DNA of 64,000 nucleotides from Micromonospora sp. C28SCA-DRY-2. Lineage in GTDB: Bacteria > Actinomycetota > Actinomycetes > Mycobacteriales > Micromonosporaceae. Shown here piece by piece: positions 33,399 through 43,144 of this stretch. A model generated the notes under the pieces. It was not told the DNA's origin, ran no database searches, and worked only from the letters and a program-made list of their open reading frames with translations. The translations under genes and the position numbers were made by a program. The DNA is taken from assembly GCF_030519475.1 (NCBI RefSeq), contig NZ_JAUMKD010000001.1:682001-746000 (forward strand), given 5' to 3'. Within the stretch, counting starts at the first letter, position 1, and each line of letters starts with the position of its first letter.

Positions 33399-34748
33399 GT
33401 GTACGGATGGACCGACCCGAACGATCCGGATGGCGCTCAGCGGCGCCCCGAGCCGCCGGTCGACGAGCCGGCCTGGCTGACCGACCGTCCGGCGCCCCGG
33501 TCGTCCTACCTGTTCGGCGACGAGCCGGCGCAGCCGGTCGACGACCGGCACCAGGAACCCCCGACCGGCGCGTGGCACGGCGAGCAGGCGTACGGCCCGG
33601 TGGACCAGCCGTACGGGGACCAGCCCACCGAGCGGTGGCAGCCGGGCGCCGACCGGGACGCCGCTCCGCCCGGCGGTATCGGCTGGCGTGAGCAGCCGGA
33701 CGAGGGCTGGCGTACCGACCCGGGGTGGCACCGCGACCAGCCGACCGAGCAGTGGCGGCCCGGCGAGGCGTGGCACGGCGACCAGCCGGCCGGCACCTGG
33801 CAGCAGGACCGGCCCACCGAGCGGTGGGCGGCGACGCCGGACGCCGGCTGGCACCGGGACGAGCCGGCCGACCGCTGGGGCGGCGACCAGGCCACCGGCG
33901 AGTTCCACCCGACCGGCGGTTACCCGGCGTTCGCCGGTGACACCGACCTCGGCGCGCACCGGGAGGCCGGGGCCGGGCAGGAACCGGCCGACGGCCGGCA
34001 CCGGGCCCGCCGGTTCCCCCGGCCGGCGCTGATCGGCGGCGCCGCCGCGGCGGCCACGCTGGTGGTCAGCCTCGGCGTCGGTGCCGTCGCGCTGGGCGGT
34101 GGCGGCGACGAGCGGCCGGACACCACCGCGACCGGTGACGACACGGTGGCCGCCGCGCCCTTCGACGCCGGAGCGGAGTCGCCGGCCGACGCGCTGGCCG
34201 CACCCACCCCGGGTGCCACCCCGACCCCGACGAAGCCCACCCCCTCCCCGACCAAGGTGACCAAGCCGAAGCCGGCGCCGGCGCGGACCACCGCGCCCTC
34301 GCGCCGGTCGCCGGAGCGCAGCACCGCGCCGGCCGGCGGCGCCGGTGTCGCCCCCGGCGGCACCGTCAGCAGCCAGGCCCGCGAGGTGGTCAACCTGGTC
34401 AACGCGGAGCGGGCGAAGGCCGGCTGCCGGGCGCTGGGCATCGACGACAAGCTGATGACCGCGGCCCAGCGGCACAGCCAGGACCAGGCCGACCACCAGG
34501 ACATGTCGCACACCGGCAGCGACGGCAGCGACGCCGGCGACCGGCTGGACCGGGTGGGCTACGCCTGGCGTACCTACGGCGAGAACGTGGCCTGGAACCA
34601 GAAGACCCCGGCCGCGGTGATGGACGCCTGGATGAACAGCCCCGGCCACCGGGCCAACATCCTCAACTGCGCCTTCACCGAGATCGGCGTGGGCGTGGCC
34701 AGCAGCAACGGGCCGTACTGGACGCAGGTCTTCGCCGCGCCGCGCTGA
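33399..34748 (+). CDS. Membrane-anchored CAP/SCP-domain protein with degenerate repeats
   Basis: A 449-aa protein. The N-terminal 190 residues are a disordered Trp/Asp/Pro-rich region with loose repeats such as DQPTERWQPG, DQPTEQWRPG and DRPTERWAA. A single hydrophobic segment (about 208-228) follows, then a Thr/Pro/Lys linker and a C-terminal CAP domain (about 330-449) with VNLVNAERAKAGC, MSHTGSDGSDAGDRL, YGENVAWN and NSPGHRANILNC. The His/Glu pocket (HTG, GENVA, GHR) is intact. The CAP domain should face outward. GTG start with GGAGG. Confidence 0.9.
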   Translation: MYGWTDPNDPDGAQRRPEPPVDEPAWLTDRPAPRSSYLFGDEPAQPVDDRHQEPPTGAWHGEQAYGPVDQPYGDQPTERWQPGADRDAAPPGGIGWREQPDEGWRTDPGWHRDQPTEQWRPGEAWHGDQPAGTWQQDRPTERWAATPDAGWHRDEPADRWGGDQATGEFHPTGGYPAFAGDTDLGAHREAGAGQEPADGRHRARRFPRPALIGGAAAAATLVVSLGVGAVALGGGGDERPDTTATGDDTVAAAPFDAGAESPADALAAPTPGATPTPTKPTPSPTKVTKPKPAPARTTAPSRRSPERSTAPAGGAGVAPGGTVSSQAREVVNLVNAERAKAGCRALGIDDKLMTAAQRHSQDQADHQDMSHTGSDGSDAGDRLDRVGYAWRTYGENVAWNQKTPAAVMDAWMNSPGHRANILNCAFTEIGVGVASSNGPYWTQVFAAPR

Positions 34749-34853
34749 AGCACGAATCGTGGTCGGGTCCGTGCTCGTTTGACCGGGTGAGGTACGCCGG
34801 AGGGGCGTACCGGCTCGGGCGGTGGGATGCCGCCCGCGACCCGGGAGTTGCCG

Positions 34854-35696
34854 ATGCGGATCCGGCCGCGTGCGCGCGCCGCCGGGCGTGGCCTGCGCCG
34901 GGCGCTGCCGGCCTGCCTGGCGCTCGTGCTGGCGATCCCGCTGTACGGCTGCCGGGTCGAGCTGGCCCGGCCCGGCGCGCCGACCACCTGGCCGGCCGAG
35001 TCGGTCCGCCGCTGGCAGTGGCAGTGGCAGCTCACCGGGGCGCTGGACCCGGGTGTGGACGCCGACGTGTTCCTGCTCGACCCGGTGACCACCACGGCGG
35101 CGCAGACCGCCGAGCTGCGCTCGCGGGACCGCCGGTTGATCTGCCAGGTGCACGTCGGCTCGGTACTGCCCACCGATCCGGACGCGGACCGCTTCCCGCC
35201 GGGGGTGCGCGGCACCGCGTCCCGCCGCCCGGACAGCCGCTGGCTGGACGTCCGGCAGTGGGACACGCTGCGGCCGGTGCTGGCCGACCGGTTCCGGCTC
35301 TGCCGGGGCAAGGGGTTCGGCGCGGTGGCCCTGGCCGACGCCGACGGCTACGCCCACCGGTCCGGCTTCCCGCTGGGCTTCGACGACGCGCTGCTGTTCA
35401 ACCGGCGGCTGGCCGAACTGGCCCGCGCGCTGGACCTCTCCCCCGGCCTGCTCGGCAACACCGAGCAGGTGGCCGCGCTGGCGCCGGACTTCGACTTCGC
35501 GGTGGACGAGGAGTGCGTACGGCTGCGCCGGTGCGCGAAGCTGCTGCCGTTCGCCGAGGCGGGCAAGCCGGTCTTCCACGTCGAGTACACCGGCACGACC
35601 GAGGACTTCTGCGTGGAGACGGTCGGCTACGGCTTCGCCTCGATCCGCAAGGACCGCGACCTCGACGCCTGGCGGGTCTCCTGCCCCGTGCTGTGA
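34854..35696 (+). CDS. GH114-type endo-alpha-1,4-polygalactosaminidase-like lipoprotein
   Basis: A 280-aa protein with a basic start, a hydrophobic segment and a Cys (LAIPLYGC) resembling a lipobox, so probably a lipoprotein. The mature part has the GH114 TIM-barrel features WQWQLTGALDP, CQVHVGS, DSRWLDVRQWDTLRPVLADR, LADADGYAHRSGFPL, VDEEC, and KPVFHVEYTG. The acidic residues in ADADGY and FHVEYT are the likely catalytic pair. The family cleaves galactosamine-containing polymers. ATG 34854 is preferred because of GGAG upstream; 34827 is an alternative. Confidence 0.88.
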   Translation: MRIRPRARAAGRGLRRALPACLALVLAIPLYGCRVELARPGAPTTWPAESVRRWQWQWQLTGALDPGVDADVFLLDPVTTTAAQTAELRSRDRRLICQVHVGSVLPTDPDADRFPPGVRGTASRRPDSRWLDVRQWDTLRPVLADRFRLCRGKGFGAVALADADGYAHRSGFPLGFDDALLFNRRLAELARALDLSPGLLGNTEQVAALAPDFDFAVDEECVRLRRCAKLLPFAEAGKPVFHVEYTGTTEDFCVETVGYGFASIRKDRDLDAWRVSCPVL

Positions 35697-35812
35697 CCAG
35701 CCGGCACGCTGACCGGCCGTCGCGCTGAGCGGCGTTCGCCCCGGCCGGCGCGTAGCTCCGAGCGGCCGGTCGGGCTTGCGCCGCCGTGCCGGGCGGGCCG
35801 GTCGGCGCGGCA

Positions 35813-35841
35813 GGGCCGGACCGCGTGGTGCGGTCCGGCCC
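35813..35841. terminator. Bidirectional terminator between GH114 and MMPL genes
   Basis: A perfect 12-bp stem (GGGCCGGACCGC with its complement) around GTGGT in the gap between the two convergent genes. Confidence 0.8.
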
Positions 35842-35855
35842 GGGAGCGCGGTCGG

Positions 35856-38075
35856 TCAGCGGACGCCGACCAGCTCCGGCGCGGGGGCCGGCGGGTCGGC
35901 CGGGGTCGCCGCGGGGCGCTGGCGCAGGAAGCGCGGCGCCCACCAGTTGGCGTCGCCGAGCATGGTCATCAGCGCCGGCAGCACCACCGCGCGGATGATC
36001 GTGGCGTCCAGCAGGATCGCCGCCGCCAGGCCGATGCCGAGCTGCTTGAAGTCGATCATGCTCAGCGTCGCGAAGATCGAGAAGACCCCGACCATCACGA
36101 TCGCCGCGCTGGTCACCACGCCGGCCGACGAGGTGATGCCGTACGCCACCGCCTCCCGGTTGGGCATGCCGGCCCGGATGCCCTCGCGGATCCGGCTGAC
36201 CACGAAGACGTGGTAGTCCATCGAGAGCCCGAAGAGCACCACGAAGAGGAAGAGCGGCAGCCAGGCCACGATCGCGCCCATCGAGGTGAAGCCCAGCAGG
36301 CCCTCCGCCCAGTCGCCCTGGAAGACCAGCACCAGCAGGCCGTACGCGGCGCCGGCGGAGAGCAGGTTGAGCAGGATCGAGCTGAGTGCGATGACCACCG
36401 AGCGGAAGGTCAGCACCATCACCAGGAAGGTCAGCACCAGCACGAAGCCCACGACGATCGGCAGCTTGTCCCGGACGTGCTGCGCGTAGTCCTCGCTGCC
36501 GGCGATGTCGCCACCGACCGCGTACTCCACCCCGGGGACCCCGCCGAGCGTCGCCGGGACCAGGTCGTCGCGGAGCCGGTCCAGCGACTGCCCGGCCTTG
36601 GCGTCCCGGCTGGTGTACGGGGTGGCGACGGTCAGCACCGACACCCGCCGGTCGTCCGACACCCGGATCTTCGGGCCGTCCGCCTCGGTCGGCGCGAAGA
36701 GCGGGTCGGCCGACGCCCGGGCGGCCAGCTCGGTCAGCGCCGCCGACACCCGGTCGGCCTCGGCGGCCGGCGCCCGGACCGCCACGGTGTGGCTGGTGCC
36801 GTTGCTCGGGAAGGCCGCGGTGAGCCGGTCGTACGCCTGCATCGCCGCGGTGCTGCGCGGCACGTCCTCCATGCCGGGGAACTTCAGCTTCATGTCGAGC
36901 GCGGGCACGGCGAGCGCGAGCAGCAGACCCACCGAGATCACCAGGGTGGCCACCGGGGCACGCAGCGCGGGCTTCAGCACGGCCGGCCAGAACCGGGGCT
37001 TCGCGGGCTCGCCGTGCCGCCCGGTACGCGGCGCGGTCAGCCGCCACAGCAACGGCACCCGGGGCCGGTCGACCCAGCGCCCGAGCTTGGCCAGCAGGGC
37101 CGGCAGCACGGTCAGCGAGCCGGTCACCGCGACCGCGACCACCAGGATCGAGCCCACCGCGAGGGAGGAGAAGACCACGTCACCGGCGAGCAGCAGCCCG
37201 GCCATCGAGATGATCACGGCGAAGCCGGAGACCACCACGGCGTGCCCGGAGGTCTCCGCGGCGATCTCCACCGCGTCCAGGCCCGAGCGGCCCTTGGCCC
37301 GCTCCTCCCGCTCCCGCCGCACGTAGAACAGCGAGTAGTCCACCCCGACCGCCATGCCGATCAGCAGGATCACGCTGGCCGTCGTGTCGGTCGCGGGCAC
37401 CAGGTGCGAGGCGAGGGTGGAGAGCCCCATCGCCGCGGCCACCGAGGAGAGCGCCAGCAGCACCGGCACGCCGGCGGCGATCAGCGCGCCGAACGCGATG
37501 ATCAGGATGGCCAGGGTCACCGGCAGGCTGAGCAGTTCGGCCCGCTTGAAGTCCTTGCCGAGCGTGTCGTCCAGCGCCTTGTTGATCGACGGGCCGCCGA
37601 CCTGCTCGATCCGCAGCTGCGGGTGCCCGTCCTGCACCTGGGCGGTGGCGTCGCGCAGCGGCTGCACCCGGTCGGCGGCGGTCTCCGGGTCGCCGGACAT
37701 GGTGATCGGCAGCAGCACCGCGGAGCCGTCCCGGGCCGGCATCGGCTCGCCGACGGAGGCGACCCCGGTCACCGAGCGCAGCCGGGCCGCCGCGTCGGCG
37801 GCCGCCGCCTGCGCGGCGGTCTGGTCGAGCATGCCGCCGCGCGGGGTGATGAGGATGTTCTCCGTGGCCGGGTCGTCGAAGTTCCCGGCGTCCACGATCA
37901 CCCCGGCCCGGCCGGACTCGCCGATGGCCTGGTCGGCGGAGGTGGCCTCGTTGAGGCCGGCGGCGCTCCCCCCGACGAAGCACACCGCCACGAACACCAC
38001 CCACATCGCGACGGCCCGCCACGGATGTTCCGCGCTCCAGCGTGCCAACCGCACCGTCACCGGTCTTGCCCCCAT
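35856..38075 (-). CDS. MMPL-family RND transporter
   Basis: A 739-aa inner-membrane transporter with 12 predicted helices in two halves, each with a large outside loop after the first helix. Conserved blocks include GMAVGVDYSLFYVRRERE and the second-half match LFGLSMDYHVFVVSRIRE, which carry the Asp-Tyr pairs needed for proton coupling. Mycobacterial MmpL and Streptomyces SCO-type homologues export lipids or antibiotics. The cargo is unknown. ATG 38075 follows AGGGGG; an in-frame GTG at 38093 is equally possible. No lipid-synthesis genes are adjacent. Confidence 0.92.
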   Translation of the reverse strand: MGARPVTVRLARWSAEHPWRAVAMWVVFVAVCFVGGSAAGLNEATSADQAIGESGRAGVIVDAGNFDDPATENILITPRGGMLDQTAAQAAAADAAARLRSVTGVASVGEPMPARDGSAVLLPITMSGDPETAADRVQPLRDATAQVQDGHPQLRIEQVGGPSINKALDDTLGKDFKRAELLSLPVTLAILIIAFGALIAAGVPVLLALSSVAAAMGLSTLASHLVPATDTTASVILLIGMAVGVDYSLFYVRREREERAKGRSGLDAVEIAAETSGHAVVVSGFAVIISMAGLLLAGDVVFSSLAVGSILVVAVAVTGSLTVLPALLAKLGRWVDRPRVPLLWRLTAPRTGRHGEPAKPRFWPAVLKPALRAPVATLVISVGLLLALAVPALDMKLKFPGMEDVPRSTAAMQAYDRLTAAFPSNGTSHTVAVRAPAAEADRVSAALTELAARASADPLFAPTEADGPKIRVSDDRRVSVLTVATPYTSRDAKAGQSLDRLRDDLVPATLGGVPGVEYAVGGDIAGSEDYAQHVRDKLPIVVGFVLVLTFLVMVLTFRSVVIALSSILLNLLSAGAAYGLLVLVFQGDWAEGLLGFTSMGAIVAWLPLFLFVVLFGLSMDYHVFVVSRIREGIRAGMPNREAVAYGITSSAGVVTSAAIVMVGVFSIFATLSMIDFKQLGIGLAAAILLDATIIRAVVLPALMTMLGDANWWAPRFLRQRPAATPADPPAPAPELVGVR

Positions 38076-38295
38076 CACGGGTCCCCCTGTCACGTCAACC
38101 CCCTGTCAACGGGGCTGACGCTATGGGCGCGACGGGGTCGGTACATCAGGGAACGGCCCCGGTCCGGCCCGGAACCGGTGCGAGGCATGTACGGGCGCCA
38201 CGAACGGGCCGATCGGGTGCGGGCGTACGCCACACCGGATCCTTCCCGGACCGGTCGGGGCGACGCGCCGGCGCCGACCCGGATCCGGCTCGGGG

Positions 38296-39153
38296 TCATC
38301 CCCGAAGCGATCCCCGAGGACGCGGCTGGCAGCGCGGGCAGCTGTACGACGACCGGTTCATGAACGCCTCACGGCGGATCGGCGCGCCGCACCGTCGGCA
38401 CGGCAGGCCCTCCCGGCCGTAGACGTTCAGCGCCCGGTCGAAGTAGCCGCTCTCGCCGTTGACGTTGACGTAGAGGGCGTCGAAGCTGGTGCCGCCCTCC
38501 TTGATCGCCTCGCCGAGCACGTCCCGGACGTGCCCGAGCAGGCGCAGCGCGGCCGGCCGGGTGAGCGCGTCGGTGGGCCGGGCGCCGTGCAGGCGGGCTC
38601 GCCAGAGCGCCTCGTCGGCGTAGATGTTGCCCACCCCGGAGATCAGGGTCTGGTCCAGCAGCGCCCGCTTCGCCTCGGTACGCCGCCGGCGCAGCGCGGC
38701 GACGAACTCGGCGTCGGAGAACTGCGGGTCCATCGGGTCCCGGGCGATGTGCGCGATCTCCGCCGGCAGCTCCGCCCCGCCGGCCGAGACGGAGAGCCCG
38801 CCGAACGTGCGCTGGTCGACGAAGCGCAGCTCGGGGCCGTCGTCGGCGAACCGGAACCGGATCCGCAGGTGGGTCTCGTCGGGCGCGTCGGCGGGCTGCA
38901 GCAGCAGTTGCCCGGACATGCCGAGGTGCCCGATCACCGCGTCCCCGCTGTCCAGCGGGAGCCAGAGGTACTTGCCGCGGCGGCGGACGTCGAGCACGGT
39001 CCGCCCGGCCAGCACGTCGGCGAAGTGCGCCCCGCCGGGGGCGTGCCGGCGCACCGCGCGCGGGTGGCGCACCTCCACCGCGGCGATCCGGCGGCCGATG
39101 ACCCACTGGGCCAGGCCCTGCCGGACCGTCTCCACCTCGGGCAGCTCAGGCAC
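38296..39153 (-). CDS. mutM: Formamidopyrimidine-DNA glycosylase
   Basis: A 285-aa base-excision enzyme that removes 8-oxoguanine and formamidopyrimidines and cuts the abasic site. After the initiator residue comes PELPEVE, giving the catalytic Pro2 and Glu3. The helix-two-turn-helix ([20 protein letters not shown]) and a C-terminal zinc finger ([10 protein letters not shown]...CPRC) are intact, with Lys in the beta-loop (RRRGKYLWL). The GTG at 39153 overlaps the rnc end by 8 nt. The order rnc–mutM matches mycobacteria. Confidence 0.97.
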   Translation of the reverse strand: MPELPEVETVRQGLAQWVIGRRIAAVEVRHPRAVRRHAPGGAHFADVLAGRTVLDVRRRGKYLWLPLDSGDAVIGHLGMSGQLLLQPADAPDETHLRIRFRFADDGPELRFVDQRTFGGLSVSAGGAELPAEIAHIARDPMDPQFSDAEFVAALRRRRTEAKRALLDQTLISGVGNIYADEALWRARLHGARPTDALTRPAALRLLGHVRDVLGEAIKEGGTSFDALYVNVNGESGYFDRALNVYGREGLPCRRCGAPIRREAFMNRSSYSCPRCQPRPRGSLRG

Positions 39154-39985
39154 GGCGGGCGCCCGTCTCGGCCGCGCCGGACGCCGGGTCGGCGGCGCTC
39201 GGGGCCTCCTCGGCGGCACGGGCGGCCAGTTCGGCGGCGGCCACCTCCCGCTGCCGCGCCGCCTGCTCCTGCTCCGCCTGCTCGGTCAGCGTCCGCCAGG
39301 CCGATTCGGCGGCGCGCTGCTCGGCCTCCTTCTTGCTGCGCCCCTCGGCGCCGCCGTAGCGGTTGCCGGCCACCACCACCCACGCGGTGAAGGTCTTCAG
39401 GTGGTCCGGCCCGGTGCCCTCGATGCGGTACTCGGGCACGCCCAGCCCGAGCGAGGCGGTCAGCTCCTGGAGGCTGGTCTTCCAGTCCAGCGCCGCGCCC
39501 CGCCCGGCCGACTCGGCCATCAGCGGGTCGAACAGCCGGTGGATCACGGCGGCCGCGGTGTCCAGGCCGTACTGGAGGTAGATCGCGCCGAGCAGCGCCT
39601 CGAGCGTGTCGGCCAGGATGCTGGCCTTGTCCCGGCCGCCGGTGGTCTCCTCGCCCTTGCCGAGCAGCAGGTAGGCGCCGAGCCCGTCCGGGCCCAGCCC
39701 GCGGGCCACGTCGGCGAGCGCGCGCATGTTGACCACGCTGGCCCGCAGCTTGGCCAGCTGGCCCTCGGGCAGGTCGGGGTGGTTGTGGAAGAGCGCGGTG
39801 GTGATCACCACGCCGAGCACCGAGTCGCCGAGGAACTCCAGCCGCTCGTTGGTGGGCAGGCCGCCGTTCTCGTACGCGTACGAGCGGTGGGTCAGCGCCC
39901 GCTCCAGCAGTTCCGGGTCCAGCGTGACGCCGAACGCCGCCTCCAGGTGACCGACGGACGCCCGCCGCCGCTTGTCGTTGGTCAT
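39146..39985 (-). CDS. rnc: Ribonuclease III
   Basis: A 279-aa double-strand-specific endoribonuclease that processes rRNA and structured mRNAs. The signature [13 protein letters not shown] (about 47-59) and the second acidic site [12 protein letters not shown] are intact; a dsRNA-binding domain follows ([29 protein letters not shown]). The last 50 residues are an Ala/Glu-rich tail not needed for the fold. ATG 39985 overlaps the plsX stop (ATGA), so translation is probably coupled. Confidence 0.97.
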   Translation of the reverse strand: MTNDKRRRASVGHLEAAFGVTLDPELLERALTHRSYAYENGGLPTNERLEFLGDSVLGVVITTALFHNHPDLPEGQLAKLRASVVNMRALADVARGLGPDGLGAYLLLGKGEETTGGRDKASILADTLEALLGAIYLQYGLDTAAAVIHRLFDPLMAESAGRGAALDWKTSLQELTASLGLGVPEYRIEGTGPDHLKTFTAWVVVAGNRYGGAEGRSKKEAEQRAAESAWRTLTEQAEQEQAARQREVAAAELAARAAEEAPSAADPASGAAETGARRA

Positions 39986-41064
39986 GATGTGCGTACCTCG
40001 GTGTCGGTGGTGCGGTCGATGCGGTCCTCCGCGGCGTCGAGCAGCGCGGAGACCAGGTCGGCGGCGCCCCGCCGCCACAGGTGGGCGGCGAGCGCGATGC
40101 CGGAGGCCACGTCGTCGGGCCGGGCGGCGCCGTGGCAGACGACCACGGTCCCGGCCACCCCGAGCAGGGCGGCCGCGCGCGGCGCCCCGCCGCCGGCCGG
40201 TGGTCCGCCGGCCATCGCGTACGCGCCCTCGATCGCCTTGAGCAGCACGTTACCGGTGAACCCGTCGGTGACCACCACGTCGGCGCGGGTGCCGAGCGAG
40301 ACGTCGTAGCCCTCGACGAGGCCGACGTAGCGGCCACCGCAGGGCAGCGGCTCGGCGGCCAGCAGCGGGTCGGCGTGCCGGCGGAGGCGGTCGCCCTTGC
40401 CCGCCTCGGTGCCGACGGAGAGCAGGCCGACCCGGGGCTCCGGGATGCCGTGCGCGACCGCCGCGTACGCGGCACCGAGCATGGCGTGCCGGGCGAGGGT
40501 GGCCGGCCGCGGGTCCAGCGAGCCGCCGACGTCGAGCAGCACGACCGGGCCGGCGACGGCCGGCAGGGTGGCGACCAAGGCCGGCTGGCGGACGTCGGAC
40601 CAGCGCCCGAGGCCGAGCGCGGCGGCGGTGACGGTGGCGCCGGTCGAACCGGCGGAGACCAGCGCGTCGGCGGCCCCGTCGCGGACCGCGGTGACCGCCG
40701 CCCGCACGGTGCTGGGTGCGCGGGCGGCGCTGGGATGGTCGGCCATGCCGACGGCGGCGCGGACCGGCCGCACGGCGACCCGGGCACGTTGCGCCGGGTC
40801 GAGGGCGGCGATCACCTCGCCGGCGGCCTCGGCCGGGCCGACGAGCAGCAGGTGCAGGTCAGGGTCGGCGCGCACGGCCCGCAGAGCGCCGTCAACCACG
40901 ACGGCGGGAGCATCGTCCCCGCCGAGGAGGTCAACGGCGATCCGCGCGATGCCCGGCTCCACCGGAACGCCGGCCGGAACAGGCCGGCCGGCGTTCGTGG
41001 GAGCCGGGGCACCGGGCGTTCGCCAGGGCGCGCGCGCCGCCCGACCCGTGGTCGGGGGCGTCAC
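39982..41064 (-). CDS. plsX: Phosphate acyltransferase PlsX
   Basis: A 360-aa enzyme making acyl-phosphate from acyl-ACP, the first step of phospholipid synthesis with PlsY. Core motifs are [20 protein letters not shown], the middle [18 protein letters not shown] and [40 protein letters not shown] varies from the commoner DAMGGDxAP. About 40 Pro/Ala-rich residues precede the core, so the real start may lie downstream of GTG 41064. It lies between rpmF and rnc, as in many bacteria where rpmF–plsX is cotranscribed. Confidence 0.92.
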   Translation of the reverse strand: MTPPTTGRAARAPWRTPGAPAPTNAGRPVPAGVPVEPGIARIAVDLLGGDDAPAVVVDGALRAVRADPDLHLLLVGPAEAAGEVIAALDPAQRARVAVRPVRAAVGMADHPSAARAPSTVRAAVTAVRDGAADALVSAGSTGATVTAAALGLGRWSDVRQPALVATLPAVAGPVVLLDVGGSLDPRPATLARHAMLGAAYAAVAHGIPEPRVGLLSVGTEAGKGDRLRRHADPLLAAEPLPCGGRYVGLVEGYDVSLGTRADVVVTDGFTGNVLLKAIEGAYAMAGGPPAGGGAPRAAALLGVAGTVVVCHGAARPDDVASGIALAAHLWRRGAADLVSALLDAAEDRIDRTTDTEVRTS

Positions 41065-41075
41065 TCGGCGTCCGG

Positions 41076-41249
41076 TCAGACCTCGAGGACCTGACGGCCG
41101 TTGTAGGTGCCGCAGACGGAGCAGGCGGCGTGCGGCAGCTTCGCGGACTTGCACTGCGGGCAGGCCACGGTCGCGACCGCCGCGGTCTTCCACTGCGCCC
41201 GGCGGGACCGGGTGTTGCTGCGCGACATCTTGCGCTTGGGGACGGCCAC
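41076..41249 (-). CDS. rpmF: 50S ribosomal protein L32
   Basis: A 57-codon gene. The product begins MAVPKRKMSRSNTRSRRA and has two CxxC pairs (CPQCKSAKL and CSVCGTYNGRQV), a zinc-ribbon form of L32 with all four Cys kept. The GTG at 41249 has GGAG 9 nt upstream, within the end region of the DUF177 gene, and the stop is 12 nt before the plsX start. Normal length (57 aa). The order DUF177–rpmF–plsX is conserved in most bacteria. Confidence 0.97.
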   Translation of the reverse strand: MAVPKRKMSRSNTRSRRAQWKTAAVATVACPQCKSAKLPHAACSVCGTYNGRQVLEV

Positions 41250-41254
41250 GGTTC

Positions 41255-41818
41255 TTACTCCTCTTTACGGGTCAGTTGCGACAGGCCCGCCCAACGCGGG
41301 TCGATCTGCTGGTGACTGTGGTCGGCCGGCAGCTCGTCCCGGTGCACCCCGCACTCGGGGCACAGGCCTGGGCAGTCCTCCCGGCAGCGCGGGTTGGTCG
41401 GCAGTGTGAGCACCACCGCGTCCCGCAACGCCGGCTCCAGGTCGATCAGGTCTCCCTGCATCCGGCCCACCTCGTCCTCGTCGGTCGTGGTGTCCGTGGT
41501 GCTGTTCTCGTACGCGTACAGCTCCTGGATCCGCACGACCACCGAGTCGTTGATCTCGCGCAGGCAGCGCCCGCACTCGCCCCGGACGGGACCGCTGACG
41601 GTGCCCGAGACGAGCACGCCCTCGGACACCGACTCCAACCTCAGGTCGAGGTCGAGGTCCGCGCCCTCCGGCACGCCGATCAACTCCACGCCGAGGTCCG
41701 CCGGTGCCGGTACCACCCGCTTGACCGTACGCAACGCACCAGGCCGACGCGGCAGCTCCCTCGTGTCGAGGACCAGCGGCGACCTGGGGTCGAGTTGGGA
41801 AGGCGTGTGTTTGGGCAT
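41255..41818 (-). CDS. DUF177 (YceD) family protein
   Basis: A 187-aa protein of the YceD family, encoded upstream of rpmF almost everywhere and implicated in 23S rRNA maturation in E. coli and plants. The conserved Cys pattern is GECGRCLREI and CREDCPGLCPECGVHRDEL, probably a metal site. An acidic loop (TTDTTTDEDE) lies between. The ATG at 41818 begins MPKHTPSQLDPRSPLVLDTREL. The stop is 5 nt before the rpmF start. Confidence 0.93.
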   Translation of the reverse strand: MPKHTPSQLDPRSPLVLDTRELPRRPGALRTVKRVVPAPADLGVELIGVPEGADLDLDLRLESVSEGVLVSGTVSGPVRGECGRCLREINDSVVVRIQELYAYENSTTDTTTDEDEVGRMQGDLIDLEPALRDAVVLTLPTNPRCREDCPGLCPECGVHRDELPADHSHQQIDPRWAGLSQLTRKEE

Positions 41819-41928
41819 AGTCAGACTCCGGCCGGTGAGAGGCCGACAAACGAGGTTACCTGGGCAACCCCCGGACCGTCGAACCGGGGGCGACGCCCGC
41901 CCCGCCCTGCCGGCTGCTGAGGTGCCGG

Positions 41929-42426
41929 TCAGAAGGGTAGCGGGCGCTCCGCCTCGTCGCCGGCGAAGGTGCCGATCTCGCGCAGCGCGTGCATCTTGTC
42001 GCGCCCGCGTTCGATCGAGGCCAGCGCCCGGGTGAGGAACTGCTCGAAGTTGGCCAGCGCGGTGTCGACGTAGTCGTCGACCTCCTCGCGCAGCCGCTGC
42101 GCCTCGGCGCGGGCCTCGGCGATGATCCGGGCGCCCTCGTGCTCGGCGGAGACGGTGATCTCGTTCACCGAGACCAGGCGGGCGTGTTCCGCCTCACCCT
42201 CGCTGATGATCCGGTCGGCCTCGCGCTTGCCGGCCTCCATGATCTTGTCCCGCTCCTCCAGCAGGGCGGCCGCCCGGCGCAGGTCGGCGGGGAGCTCGGC
42301 GCGCAACTCCTCCAGGGCCGCGATCATCTCGCCCCGGTCGACCATGCAGTTGTTGCGCGACATCGGGACGGAACGGGCCGTCTCCACCATGGCGATCAGT
42401 TCGTCGATGCGGTCGAGCGGGTCCAC
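41929..42426 (-). CDS. sepIVA: SepIVA/DivIVA-like coiled-coil division protein
   Basis: A 165-aa cytoplasmic coiled-coil protein starting MDPLDRIDELIAMVETARS, with SRNNCMVDRGEMIAALEELR, a long helix (EERDKIMEAGKREADRIISE) and EGARIIAEARAEAQRL. This matches mycobacterial Rv2927c/MSMEG_2416 (SepIVA), a septum-associated DivIVA-like protein, which has the same position upstream of the DUF177–rnc–mutM genes. Its role is likely in septation or polar/intracellular membrane control. The GTG start is assumed from the conserved N-terminus. Confidence 0.85.
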   Translation of the reverse strand: MDPLDRIDELIAMVETARSVPMSRNNCMVDRGEMIAALEELRAELPADLRRAAALLEERDKIMEAGKREADRIISEGEAEHARLVSVNEITVSAEHEGARIIAEARAEAQRLREEVDDYVDTALANFEQFLTRALASIERGRDKMHALREIGTFAGDEAERPLPF

Positions 42427-42652
42427 CGGTACCTCACTCCTGTCGTTCGTACGGCCGACCTACATCATGCGGGCTGCGGCCCGGTTCCCGCTTCACCCAT
42501 CATCACCCGCACCATCCACCACCGCCCCCACCGCCCCCGGCGCGTCGCACGCCCCCGGCCCTCGCGATCGGGCACGTTCCGCCCCCGCATTCCGCCCACC
42601 ACAGGACGAAAGAGGGCCGAGGTCTCCGGCTCGCGGCAGCGGTGGGGTGGGG

Positions 42653-43144
42653 TCAGTCGCGGGGGAGGTTAGGGGTCAGGCGGGTGTGGAGGGCGTGGCG
42701 GACCACGTCGGGGACGTGGGCGGAGATGTCGCCGCCCCACTTGGCCACGTCCTTGATCAGGCTGGAGGAGAGGAACGAGTAGAGCGGGTTGGTCGGCATG
42801 AAGAGCGTCTCGACGCCGGCCAGCCCGATGTTCATCTGGGCCATCTGCAACTCGTAGTCGAAGTCGCTGACCGCGCGCAGGCCCTTGACCAGGACGCTCG
42901 CCTGCTGGGCGCGGCAGAAGTCGACCAGCAGCCCGCGGAACGACTCGACCCGGACGTTGTCGTACGAGGCGGTCACCTCGCGGAGCATGTCGATCCGCTC
43001 CTCGACGGTGAACAGGCCGCTCTTCGACTGGTTCACCAGCACGCCGACGATCACCTCGTCGAAGAGCCGGCTCGACCGGCCGATGATGTCGAGGTGTCCG
43101 TTGGTGACCGGGTCGAACGAGCCGGGACACACCGCACGTCTCAT
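42653..43144 (-). CDS. coaD: Phosphopantetheine adenylyltransferase
   Basis: A 163-aa nucleotidyltransferase for the penultimate step of coenzyme A synthesis (4'-phosphopantetheine + ATP). The T/HxGH motif is TNGH at 14-17 after CPGSFDPV, and the KMSKS-like end is [10 protein letters not shown]. Length and all blocks are normal. The ATG overlaps the rsmD stop, so the pair is coupled. The 226-nt gap downstream to sepIVA contains no further gene and probably the sepIVA promoter. Confidence 0.97.
   Translation of the reverse strand: MRRAVCPGSFDPVTNGHLDIIGRSSRLFDEVIVGVLVNQSKSGLFTVEERIDMLREVTASYDNVRVESFRGLLVDFCRAQQASVLVKGLRAVSDFDYELQMAQMNIGLAGVETLFMPTNPLYSFLSSSLIKDVAKWGGDISAHVPDVVRHALHTRLTPNLPRD

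Noticed and set aside
35697..35855. Small open frames downstream of the GH114 gene
   Set aside because: They overlap a strong terminator hairpin, lack ribosome sites and have random-looking composition.
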